Shown: piece after piece, positions 1 through 11,290 of the stretch
Position numbering within the stretch: position 1 is the first letter of the stretch
Layout of the letters: the number at the start of each line of letters is the position of its first letter
Assembly: GCF_905171765.1 (NCBI RefSeq)
Contig: NC_053392.1
Coordinates: 400,141,899 to 400,205,898, forward strand
Source of the DNA: Bufo bufo
Lineage: Eukaryota > Chordata > Amphibia > Anura > Bufonidae
Reading direction: 5' to 3'
Length of the DNA: 64,000 bases
The notes under the pieces: model-generated
Database searches by the model: none
The model's input: only the letters and a program-made list of their open reading frames with translations
Told to the model about the DNA's origin: nothing
Translations under genes and position numbers: made by a program

Positions 1-409
1 GACGCTTCAAGTTAAAATATACCATCGGATTGGAGAAAACTCCGATCTGATGGTATATTAATAGGGACTCCTGACTTTACATTGAAAGTCAATGGGGGAC
101 GGATCCGTTTGAAATTGCACCATATTGTGTCAACGTCAAACGGATACGTCCCCATTGACTTGCATTGTAAGTCTGGACGGATCCGTTTGGCTCCGCACGG
201 CCAGGCGGACACGAAAACGCTGCAAGCTGCGTTCGGGTGTCCGCCTGCTGAGCGGAGCGGAGGCCAAACTGAGCCAGACTGATGCATTCTGAGCGGATCC
301 GCATCCACTCAGAATGCATTGGGGCAGTATGGATCCGTTCGGGGCCGCTTGTGAGAGCCTTCAAATGGAACTCACAAGCGGAGCCCCGAACGCTAGTGTG
401 AAAGTAGCC
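1..409. mobile_element. Harbinger-like MITE, right part
   Basis: This is the right-hand part of a non-autonomous element that runs off the window start. It ends in GTGTGAAAGTAGCC followed by TAA. The same terminus, with a TTA duplication, bounds the complete copy at 34627-35101. The first ~230 bp (from GACGCTTCAAGTT) are instead nearly identical to the interior of a different foldback at about 15211-15425, so this copy looks like a mosaic. The interior repeats the motif GACGGATCCG and short inverted repeats. There is no coding potential; reading frames across it are by-products of the palindromes. Confidence 0.7.
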
Positions 410-453
410 TAAAAAGTACTAGTAAAAACAGCATGTAATTGAACTTGACTTAC

Positions 454-615
454 CCAAAAATGTTCTGGGTAGTCCCTAAGATTCTGTAAACCCTTTACAA
501 CAGTTTTTCGATCTTCTTCCCATTTTCGTTTACAGAAGACAATCTCCAAGAAGTACCACATCCAGCCAATTACAGGAATATAAGATAGCTCCTTCTTTGC
601 TAGGACTTTTGAGCT
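454..615 (-). CDS. AGPAT3: AGPAT3-like exon (SSKVLAKKEL...EHFW)
   Basis: This internal exon of 162 bp encodes 54 residues of a 1-acylglycerol-3-phosphate acyltransferase, an endoplasmic-reticulum enzyme that acylates lysophosphatidic acid to phosphatidic acid. Read on the minus strand, it is preceded by a pyrimidine-rich tract and CCAG (acceptor at 616-617) and followed by GTAAGT (donor 453-448). Both ends are in phase 0. The peptide starts SSKVLAKKEL, includes WYFLEIVFCKRKWEEDR and ends DYPEHFW. From family knowledge, the SSKVLAKKEL and FLEIVFCKRKWEEDR stretches fit AGPAT3 better than its paralogue AGPAT4. The upstream exon at 40838-41007 ends in phase 0 exactly where this one begins. No frameshift or stop is seen. 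The following exon should lie before position 1. Confidence 0.88.
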
Positions 616-617
616 CT

Positions 618-1938
618 GGCAACAATAAAGAAAAACAAGTCATTTGCTTTAGTGGACAGTTCCCTTTACAACAGTATTTACCTACTAAAGTTGCAAAACA
701 TGCTCAATATTTTGGATATTACAATATTTCATCAATGAAAAAAGAAGTAAAAATAATAATCCAAATCGGCATGGCTTCATGAGGGATCAGTCATTTCAAA
801 CTCATTTAATCAGTTTCTATGAGGAGGTAAATTCTAGACTTAGATGCTGGAACTGTGCCCTGAAGTGCGGTTCACATATCAGTTGGGTCCAGCTCCCAGC
901 CTAAAATAGCTGGCTGTACAAAACGGATATAATGTATGTGAGATTAGTGAGGCCTTAGTGAGATTAACCTTGAACTATGATAAATGAACATTAATAGATA
1001 CGCACCTATATTATGAATCATTATCAGGTATTTATTCCACAGATACAGTATGAGAAGCAGGGGATCTTGGAAACATTTACAAAAAAAAAAAGTGTCCTAG
1101 GACACCACAAACAAAAACCTGGTGGTCCCTGTTGAAGGAGACATATGTAGTGAGCACCTGTATGCACCAGATAAATTGAACTGCGAAACATACAATAATT
1201 ACCAAACTATCATCCTAGTAAAAGTACTGCAATTTCACAGCACAATAAATTGATTAATATACAATTTTCCAATGTTTTTTTTCATTATTTATTTGGTACT
1301 CCTTTCACAGGCTGAAACCAGAAAAAAACATTTCATTTGGTTAAAACGAGTATCGCTAAGGTTAATAACTCGCATGCAGCAAACCCTCAAAATATGGAGC
1401 AAGTGACGAGAAGGCAAACTTTTAAACAATCCATGTCTGTGCCAGCTACCATTGGAAACCGATAAAAGCAATTGGTGCTGTAAGTTATTCATTCTTTACA
1501 GTGCATCAGCCATAAACATTCAGTTAAAATAGGGAAATCGACCCAATCATTGCAACGGGTTGAGCAGCAGGGCAGAGACGGCCCAGGTTGGATGGATGAA
1601 CGTGCCATTACATGACATGTAGGGTAATTCTATCAATCGGTATCCCTACCCCTAAACAACCTGCATTGACATAATTTTGGATAACTTGAATAAAAAATTA
1701 AAATAGCCTCAAATTAAAAATTATCGTTATAAAAGGTAACATTAAAAATATCAAAACAAATGGCTTCTACTGTGCACATTTTAGGATTACCATTCTATAA
1801 TGTTTGCCATACCAAGATTCTGCATTGTGAGACAAGCATGACAATACCAAAGAGGTTCTTCCCTTTTAGCAAAGAACTCTTCAGTATCATCATTAACTCT
1901 CTGGTCTGAGTGTATATGTACCTGCATATGGCGTAGGT
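618..1938. other. Intronic DNA without a recognised gene
   Basis: This is AT-rich sequence with no long open frame and no terminal-repeat element that I can delimit. Short A-runs occur (e.g. around 1080). It is probably the least transposon-disturbed intronic stretch near the 454-615 exon. After the hAT MITE at 1939-2095, 2104-2411 also lacks a gene; around 2176 it starts a motif (CAGAGGTGCACAACC) resembling a MITE tip with no partner found. Confidence 0.5.
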
Positions 1939-2095
1939 CAGTGATGGCTAACCTCCGGCACTCCAGCTGTGGTGAAACTACGACTCCCAGCATGCTCCAT
2001 TAATTTCTATGGAGTTCTGAAAACAGCCAAGCAAGTATACATCTTGGGAGTCGTAGTTTTACCACAGCAGGAGTGCTGGAGGTTAGCCATCACAG
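1939..2095. mobile_element. hAT-type MITE, 157 bp
   Basis: This short element has inverted ends CAGTGATGGCTAACC and GGTTAGCCATCACAG, and an interior that can fold (ACGACTCCCAGCATG region against GGGAGTCGTAG). The flanks GCGTAGGT (1931-1938) and GCTTAGGT (2096-2103) match at 7 of 8 positions, as expected of an aged 8-bp hAT duplication. It has no coding capacity and depends on a hAT transposase in trans. Confidence 0.7.
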
Positions 2096-2502
2096 GCTTA
2101 GGTGCTGCATTTAGAAGTGGTAATAGTGGTGAATACCTTTAAAATAATTATGTGAGAACATTCCAATTATAAAAAACCTTCAGAGCAGAGGTGCACAACC
2201 TAAGGCCCTCCGAGTCATAGTTCGGAGAGACATGGCTGCCAAAGGACAGCCATATCCTTTTGATGCAGAGAACAGAATGCTGTAATTGACTGGTACGATC
2301 ACTGACAGGCACTGTGTGGCTGCCACGGTTAGGCTGTACGAGTTCTATTTTAAAGGGGTTATCCCATTGATAATGTAAAAAGTTAAAATCAGACATCATC
2401 ATGCAGCACTGATGCATTCCTCTGCCAGTCAGGGGAATGTCAGCTCCAGTAAGCAGGGGACCAGGAGAACAGAGCAGGTGCTGGTAGTGGGAAACTCAAT
2501 TA

Positions 2503-2831
2503 CAGTGATCCCTCAGGATTCAATGGCCTCAGGATACAATATTTTCAACATACAATGGTCTTTTGTGACCCAACATACAATTTCTCAGACTCAGATCCAA
2601 CCAATCAAGTCCATTTCTCTGGTAAAATATCTGTATTAGTTGTTAGTTAGCAGCTATTCCTGACTGTTATATGTACAGACTTGTTTTATATGTCTTAGTT
2701 ATCTGCATCTTCATTTATTCTTATCTTGGATGACATTTTGGGGCTTTGGAACAAATTACTCAACTTACAATGGTTTCAATATACAATGGTCATCCTGGAA
2801 CCAATTAATATTGTAACTTGAGGGACCACTG
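2503..2831. mobile_element. Mariner-type MITE, 329 bp
   Basis: The ends CAGTGATCCCTCA and TGAGGGACCACTG are inverted and flanked on both sides by TA (2501-2502, 2832-2833), the Tc1/mariner target. Subterminal AT-rich repeats (ACAATATT, TACAATGGTC) are inverted as well. It interrupts the CR1 ORF1 right after the VVGNS motif; the host sequence resumes in the same frame (ATTAGTGATCTG). It has no transposase of its own. Confidence 0.8.
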
Positions 2832-2849
2832 TATTAGTGATCTGTCACA

Positions 2850-3299
2850 AGGACCAGGAATGTCAGTGTGTTCTCTGGCGTTGGAATTCGACAGATAGTG
2901 GATCAGGTTGACAGATTACTGGGAGGGGCTGGAGAAGATCCAGCAGTCATGGTCCATAATCGGAACCAATAACAAAGTTAGAGGTAGGTGGAGCGTCCTT
3001 AATAATGATTTGGTTGGATTTAGGGGATAAGCTTTGGGCAAGGACCTCAAAATGTAGTGTTTTCCGAAATACTACCTGTACCACAAGCCACACAAGAAAG
3101 GCAGCGGGAGATTAGGGAGGTAAACAAGTGGCTAAAGAACTGGTGTAGAAAGGAGGGGTTTGGGTTCCTGGAGAACTGGGCCGACTTCTCTGTCAGCTAC
3201 AGGCTCTATTGTAGGGATGGGCTGCGCTTCAATGTGGAAGGGGCAGCTGTTTTGGGGGAGAATATGGCTATAAAGTTGGAGGAGTGTTTAAACTAGGGA
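2850..3299 (+). pseudogene. CR1 ORF1 esterase-like domain remnant
   Basis: The clearest part is the reading frame at 3057-3296, followed by a stop. It contains a run typical of the SGNH/GDSL esterase-like domain found in CR1 ORF1: a tryptophan-rich helix (EVNKWLKNWCRKEGFGF) followed by YCRDGLRFNVEGAAVLGENMA, matching the family pattern of an RDGxHL-like block. Sequence before it (2850-3056) is colinear but has stops. In intact CR1 the protein assists retrotransposition; here it is non-functional. Confidence 0.6.
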
Positions 3300-3330
3300 C
3301 TGGGGGGAGGGAAATTACATTATAGGAGGG

Positions 3331-3937
3331 CATAGGCGTCGCTACAGGGGTGCAAGGGGAAACAATTGCCCCCCCTAGGTTATTCCGTGCCCACCCACTG
3401 ACAGTGGCGTAGTGTTCTGAATTCTGGGGCCTCACACCCAGCTACTACATTATCTGTACTCAGAGAGTTATCACTGTGTTATCTGTGGTGTTATATAGGA
3501 TTGCAAGTGACATCTACTACATTATCTGTAAAAGGGGCGTAGCCACAGGTGGGGGGGGTGCAATACTTGGCTTGCCCTGGGTGCTGGCAACCCACGCTAC
3601 GCCACTGCCCACTGATTCCCCTTTAAAACGCTGGCCGCCACCGCTAGTACAGCAGCGATCTGTCAGTTTTGCCAAACTGAAAGTACTGCTCATGCTGCCC
3701 ACCCGCTTCACTAGGCAAAAAAGAATGCGGCTTGGGGATTTAACATCAGGAAACATCAGGTATCCCTGCATACCGCAATACTCTCGTATTTTGTAATCTT
3801 ATTTATATATACTTATTTCATTTTTTTCAGTAATCTGATTAAGTGGTGAAAATTATTAGTGCCCCCCCCCATTTTTGACTGTGGTATCTTGTGTGCCCCC
3901 CCCCCCCCCCCATATATTGTTTCTAGAGTCGCCACTG
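3331..3937. mobile_element. hAT-type MITE, outer copy
   Basis: This element is flanked by a perfect 8-bp duplication TAGGAGGG (3323-3330 and 3938-3945). The ends are CATAGGCGTCGC and, inverted, CAGTGGCGACTC. It lies in CR1 copy A and holds a second MITE of the same terminus type. It contains long C and G homopolymer runs and no gene. Confidence 0.8.
3402..3607. mobile_element. hAT-type MITE nested in a relative, 206 bp
   Basis: The ends CAGTGGCGTAGTG and CACGCTACGCCACTG are inverted and flanked by a perfect 8-bp duplication CCCACTGA (3394-3401, 3608-3615). The terminus is close to that of the enclosing element at 3331-3937, so a related hAT transposase probably mobilised both at different times. 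Confidence 0.85.
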
Positions 3938-4206
3938 TAGGAGGGGAAGATAGTGCAGATAGAGACCTGGGATGAGGTAATGGAACTGGGGGGAGGAATG
4001 GAAGGAGGACTAGAACAGTTCGGAAGGAAAGGTGTAGGGTAAAAAATATACATAAACCTCTTAATTGTATGTATACTAATGCCAGAAGACTGACTAATAA
4101 AACTGGGGAACTGGAATTAGTGATGTGTGAGGAGGACTATGATATAGTGGGAATAACTAAGACAATGGCTAGATGATAGCTATGACTGGGCAGTTAATGC
4201 ACAGGG

Positions 4207-6165
4207 TTACAGTTATTGCGGGTATCAAAATATCGATACCCAATCGATAATTTTGCCCCGGTATCGATACGATACTGGGATTTGACATTTATCGATACTA
4301 GGCTGCCCTACTGCGCAGCCTAGCATCAGAGAACATGGAGCGCGCTGCTGTCATTGCACTCATGTTCCCTCAACAGCACAGGGGAGAAGGTGTCAATTTC
4401 GCCCTCCCCCTGTGCCGCTGCTGCCAATAAGAGAAAGGGGCGGAGGAGGGGCGGGCGCACTGCACCACCAATGATAGTTAACCTTTAATACAGGCGGCAG
4501 GATGGCGGCAGCAGAATCACATAGCCGGCACCCTGCTTCTGACAGGAAGCTGCGATCAGCGGCATTTAACCCCTCATTGGTGGCGGAGTGTGCCCCCCCT
4601 CAACCCCCCCAGTATTAAAATCATTGGTGGCAGTGGCCACAGGGTCCCTTTCCCTCCTCCTCATTGGTGGCAGTGGAAGTTTCTGATCGGAGCCCCAGCA
4701 GTGTAATCCTGGGGCTACGATCGGTTACCATGGCAGCCAGGATGCTACTGAAGCCCTGGCTGCCATGGTAATCTCCCTGCTGCTGTGTGTATGTAATGAC
4801 CGACGTCACGCACAGGGAGGATAAAAGGGAAAGCCCTGCCCAAGGGAGAGGGAAAGATGGTGACCCCTAACTCACCTTGCGGCTGGCACCTGACTACCCT
4901 GACGTCCCTAGACGGGTTCCTCACCCGTGCGGCGATCACGTGCCTAAACCCTGGCTTTCCCTAAAATGAGCCCTAGATAGTGAACGGGCCACTGGGATCG
5001 CTAGTCCGCACCACTATCACTAAGAGGGAAACACCAGGGAGAGGACAGACAAAACAGACAAACACATACACCCAGGTGGGCGATCACAATAGACCACAAA
5101 GGTCCAACAGGGATCCGGAGGGTAGCGTTCTGGACCAACTACCAGAGAACGCAGCAACACAGCTCCAGAAGGTCAGAATAGATGTCCAGGCAGGAAGTTC
5201 TATCTCTGGCAACCAGAGAAGTGTGAGAGAGGAATATAAGGAGGTTTGGGAGTGCTGGACAAGGAACAGCTGAGGAGAAGGAGCTACGGATCCCTGAGTG
5301 AGCCAAAAGGGTTTGCAAAGCAAACCCAGAAAGCTACCATAAGGAAAACAGCCCTATCTTAAATAGAGCGTGCAGCCAACCGCTGCGACTTCCTGACCCC
5401 GGGTATAACCGAGTCAGGCGTGGTTCTCGATACCCTCGTGACAGTGTACTATGCACAGGGCAGCAGGGACAGTGTGAAGTCCTATTCACCCTAATAGACT
5501 TCTATTAGGGTGAATAGCACAAGGGATTACAGTTAGGGTTGTTGCGGGTATCGAAATATCGATACCCAATCGATAATTTTGCCCCGGTATCGATACGATA
5601 CTGGGATTTGACATTTATAGATACTAGGCTGCCCTATTGCGCAGCCTAGCATCAGAGAACATGGAGCGCGCTGCTGTCATTGCACTCATGTTCCCTCAAC
5701 AGCACAGGGGAGAAGGAGTCAATTTCGCCCTCCCCCTGTGCCGCTGCTGCCAATAAGAGAAAGGGGCGGAGGAGGGGCGGGCGCACTGCACCACCAATGA
5801 TAGTTAACCTTTAATACAGGCGGCAGGATGCCGGCAGCAGAATCACATAGCCGGCACCCTGCTTCTGACAGGAAGCTGCGATCAGCGGCATTTAACCCCT
5901 CATTGGTGGCGGAGTGTGCCCCCCCTCAACCCCCCCAGTATTAAAATCATTGGTGGCAGTGGCCACAGGGTCCCTTCCCCTCCTCCTCATTGGTGGCAGT
6001 GGAAGTTTCTGATCAGAGCTCCAGCAGTGTAATCCTGGGGCTACGATCGGTTACCATGGCAGCCATGGTAATCTCCCTGCTGCTGTGTGTACTATGCACA
6101 GGGCAGCAGGGACAGTGTGAAGTCCTATTCACCCTAATAGACTTCTATTAGGGTGAATAGCACAA
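4207..6165. repeat. Tandem duplication of the hAT left half
   Basis: The segment starting TTACAGT plus the hAT left terminus at 4207 recurs at 5527, and both copies run in parallel to the motif CTATTAGGGTGAATAGCAC (ends near 5522 and 6165). Copy 2 repeats the host flank TTACAGT before its own left terminus, so this is a tandem duplication that included the insertion junction and not an independent insertion. Copy 1 has a LTR at 4792-5443 that copy 2 lacks; without it the unit is about 660 bp. A ~26-bp difference lies beside the TTACCATGGCAGCC motif. Confidence 0.75.
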
Positions 6166-6929
6166 GGGATGACAAGATCCCAGGTTCTAGCCCCTAAAGG
6201 GGCTAATAGTTATTAAATTAAAAAGTAAAATAAATAAATAAACTGGCGTGAAATTGGCGCATGCGCACTGCATATCTCTGTGCCTCTGTCCACAGTGGGC
6301 AGAAAAGTGCGCATGCCCGGGCCCGGCAGTGATGCGCGAACAGCCTATAGGGAAATATGATGTCACAGAGCCACTGGGATGGCCTGATCTTACTGAGGAA
6401 CGGAGTTAGGCGCATGTGAGGGGGAGGAACTTGGGCACTTTCAGAAAACTCTCCGCCCCTGGGCACTTGCGATGGCTCATTAGCATATGATAAAAACGAC
6501 TTTTTGGGTGATTTGAAGCATCAGAAGAACTAAACATGGGTAACATCTGTGTCATGTCTTTGTGCCCCACAGAACAATGTCACCTGTTTGAAACCGGTCA
6601 GGTAGGTGACAGACTCCCTTTAAGTATAAATCCCCCCCCTTTCCCAATTTTACATATAAAATATATAAACAATAAATAAATAAACAGATCACATATTGCC
6701 ACGTCCGAAAAGTTCAAACTATTAAAATATTTAAAAAAAAATCTCCAATGCGGTGAATGCCAGAACAGAAAAAAAAAAAACTGCGTGATTTGCAATTTTT
6801 TTTATGCGAAATGCACGTGGCTTTTTTAGAGTTTTATTCTTTTTGCGTGGTATCGAATGGTATTGAGTATCGCAATACTTTTTAATGGTATCAAAATCGA
6901 ATCAAAATTTTGTTATCGCAACAATTCTA
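4214..6929. mobile_element. Non-autonomous hAT element, 2.7 kb
   Basis: This is flanked by a perfect 8-bp duplication GTTACAGT (4206-4213 and 6930-6937) inside CR1 copy A. The termini read TATTGCGGGTATC and, inverted, TAGAATTGTTGCGATA. The left region is rich in ATCGATACC-type palindromes. The interior holds a tandem duplication and a solo LTR. GCGCATGCGC occurs at 6257-6266. No transposase frame was found. The module around TTACCATGGCAGCCAGG (4725-4770) recurs in other element families in this window. Confidence 0.85.
4792..5443. mobile_element. Solo LTR, 652 bp, with 5-bp duplication
   Basis: The insert begins TGTAATGACC and ends CTCGTGACA (TG...CA with short TGT/ACA inverted ends) and is flanked by GTGTA on both sides (4787-4791, 5444-5448). 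The second copy of the duplicated hAT segment at about 6085 is the empty site with a single GTGTA, which proves the insertion. Length and ends fit a Ty3/gypsy LTR left by recombination. On the minus strand a TATTTAA sequence lies in the 5' half, which suggests minus orientation, but this is uncertain. No internal retroelement genes are present. Confidence 0.8.
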
Positions 6930-7916
6930 GTTACAGTCGGTTTAGAAAGGATTTCCAAAACCGGAGAGGGGGGGGGGGGTCTGCCTTTATGTAAAGACCT
7001 GTCTAAAGACCACACTCCGGGAAGATATAAGTGAGGATCATGAACATGTGGAGTCACTGTGGGTAGAAATACATGGAGGCAAAAATAATAATAAAATACT
7101 AATAGGAGTTTATACCAGAGTCCACAGAAAATCTACTACTAAACGAAATAGACGAGACGGCAAATCATAATGAGGTAGTTATTATGGGGGACTTCAACTA
7201 CCCAGATATTGACTGGGAAACTGAAACCTGTATATCTCATAAAGGAAACAGGTTCTTGGCAATAGCCAAAGACAATTACCTTTCCCAACTTGTTCAGGAC
7301 CCGACTAGAGGGACGGGCACACTGGACTTAGTACTATAACCAATAGACCTGACAGAACAACAGATGTGCAGGTTGGGGGACACTTGGAAAATAGTCACCA
7401 TAAAGTAATAAACCTTCCAATTGTCATTCAAAAGAGTGTTTCTTCAGGGACGAACAAAAATACCAGAACTTCCAAAAAGCTAAATTTAGCCAACTAAGAG
7501 AGGCCATTGGCCTAACTAACTGTGACTAACAATATGGATAAATAGAATTGTAAAAAAAAGCAATAAATGACAAAAATAAAGCATTTGACCACTAAAACAG
7601 GAGGGTAGCGATGAAGGATTGAAAAACTATAAGGAAAAAAACTATAATATGTAAAAGACAAATAAAAGCAGACAAACTAGAGACAGAGAGATTCATTGCC
7701 AAAGAGTGAAACTAACCCTAAAATGTTCTTACATTTTTCTCCACTGTATTCAATGGGGAAAATAAACTGTCCGATGAAATGCAGAATGTAAAAGTAAATT
7801 AACCATTAAAACTGCCCTGTCTGACCCAGGAAGAAGTACAGAGGAGTCTTAAAAAGATTAAAATAGACAAATCGCAGGGACCAGATGGCATACACCCCGT
7901 TTTCTAAGAGAATTAA

Positions 7917-8188
7917 AGGGGTTGCGCCCATTGTCTTATAGGTGCGGGTAACCCACTCCCATTTACTTGTATGCGGCTGACGAAAATAGCAGAGCCAGCG
8001 CTCGGCTATTTTCGTCGCCCCAGAGAAAATGAATGGAAGGAGGCTGCGCAAGCAGAGTGCGTCCTCCTTCACTTACGGTGCTCCGTTCTCGATATAGATG
8101 TGGGTCCCAATGGTGGGACCCGCACCTATAAGACAATTGGGGCATATCCTAGCAATATGCCCCCATTGTACATGATGAGACAACCCAT
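7917..8188. mobile_element. TTAA foldback MITE, 272 bp
   Basis: This insert lies between two TTAA copies (7913-7916, 8189-8192) in the RT linker of CR1 copy A. The host frame resumes with GTAATGTCATAG, so the insertion site is exact. Its ends (AGGGGTTG and CAACCCAT) are short inverted repeats, and the interior pairs GGTGCGGG with CCCGCACC and AGTGAAGG with its complement. The TTAA target is the mark of piggyBac-type transposition. Confidence 0.8.
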
Positions 8189-8241
8189 TTAAGTAATGTC
8201 ATAGCCAGACCCTTATCTCTGATATTTAAGAATTTAATATA

Positions 8242-9806
<1,565 letters not shown>

Positions 9807-10015
9807 TATATAATCTAATATTATATATTGACAGGGAGAGTTCCACAGGATTGGCGCATAGCAAATGTGGTGCCAATATTCAAAAAGGGTAAAAAAAATA
9901 GAGCCCGGAAACTATAGGCCGGTAAGTTTAAGATCTGTCGTGAGTAAACTGTTTGAGGGTTTTCTAAGAGATGCTATCTAGGAGTACCTCAATGAAAATA
10001 AGCAAATAACGCCAT

Positions 10016-10603
10016 ATCAGCATAGTAACATAGTAACATAGTACATAAGGCCGAAAAAAGACATTTGTCCATCCAGTTCGGCCTGTCATCCTGCAAGTTG
10101 ATCCAGAGGAAGGCAAAAAACCCATCGAGGTACAAGCCAATTTTCCTCACTTTAGGGGAATAAAAAATTCCTTCCCGACTCCAATCAGGCAATCAGAATA
10201 ACTCCCTGGATCAACGACCCCTCTCTAGTAGCTATAGCCTGTAATATTTTTACGCTCCAGAAATACATCCAGGCCCCTCTTGAATTCCTTTATTGTACTC
10301 ACCATCACCACCTCCTCAGGCAGAGAGTTCCATAGTCTCACTGATCTTACCGTAAAGAACCCTTTTCTATGTTTGTGTACAAACCTTCTTTCCTCCAAAC
10401 GCAGAGGATGTCCCCTCGTCACAGTCACAGTCCTGGGGATAAATAGATGATGGGATAGATCTCTGTACTGCCCCCTGATATATTTATACATAGTAATTAG
10501 ATCTCCCCTCAGTCGTCTTTTTTCTAACGTGAATAACCCTAATTTTGATAATCTTTCAGGGTACTGTAGTTGCCCCATTCCAGTTATTACTAGTTTGCCA
10601 TTA
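10016..10603 (-). mobile_element. CR1 LINE copy D, 5'-truncated, minus strand
   Basis: This short CR1 3' end sits head-on inside CR1 copy A. It encodes, on the minus strand, the C-terminus of ORF2 from 10578 to 10225 in an open frame (QYPERLSKLGLFTLEKRR, later GFFTVRSVRLWNSLPEEVV), then the 3' UTR, ending at the left in repeats of the octamer-like GTAACATA (10021-10042), the CR1 3' tail. CR1 copy C (35486-37438) has the same C-terminus and tail. Confidence 0.88.
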
Positions 10604-10995
10604 CTAATGGCAAACTAATTTAACCACTGCGAATCAATGGATGTCGTATATTTTGATTTCTCCCAAAAATTGGACACTGTACCACATAAAAGGTTAGTAC
10701 ATAAAAGGAGAATGCTTGGACTGGGGGGAAATGTCTGTATGTGGGTAAATAACTGACCCAGTGAGAAAAAACTGAGTGGTTATTAACGGTACACACTCAA
10801 ATTGGGTCACTGCCACTAGTGGGGTACTACAGTGGCCAGTATTGGGCCCTATTCTCTTCAATATATTTATTAAATGATCAAAGGTCGCACTATATTTTTT
10901 CCAGAAGAGTAAAAATACTCCTCTTAACAATTTTGAGGAGTATTTTTAGCCGAGGAGGAGTACGAATTTTGTGGTGATTCATATATACAGTGGAT

Positions 10996-11286
10996 TAGGG
11001 GTGGGCGATATGGACTAAAATCTATATTTCGATATAATTTAAAGCATGTGCAATATATATATATATAATAACTATTAGCCTCCTTAGGGGCTAGAGCCCT
11101 TGTCCTATTCACCCTAATAGAGCTCTATTAGGGTGAATAGGACTTCACACTCTCCCTGCTGCCCTGTGCATAGTGCACACAGCAGCAGGGAGCCGACTAT
11201 GGCAGCCAGGGTTTGAGTAGCGTCATGGCTGCCATGGTAACCGATCGGAACCCCGCGATTACACTTTTGGGGCTGCCACCAATGAT
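10996..11286. mobile_element. hAT-like fragment, right end lost
   Basis: The sequence starts with TAGGGGTGGGCGATATGG, a hAT-like tip. It then carries an AT-dinucleotide run (11055-11068), and from 11103 a module that is the reverse complement of the 4214-6929 element interior (CCTATTCACCCTAATAGA, GCAGCAGGGAG, GGCTGCCATGGTAACCG). No right end or duplication was found; it stops where the TTAA element at 11291 begins. Between CR1 copy A and this element (10891-10995) lies a small hairpin with GAGGAGTATTTTTA arms. Confidence 0.5.
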
Positions 11287-11290
11287 TTAA

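Noticed and set aside
1787..1993. 68-codon minus-strand frame
   Set aside because: It runs through the hAT MITE at 1939-2095 and shows no domain.
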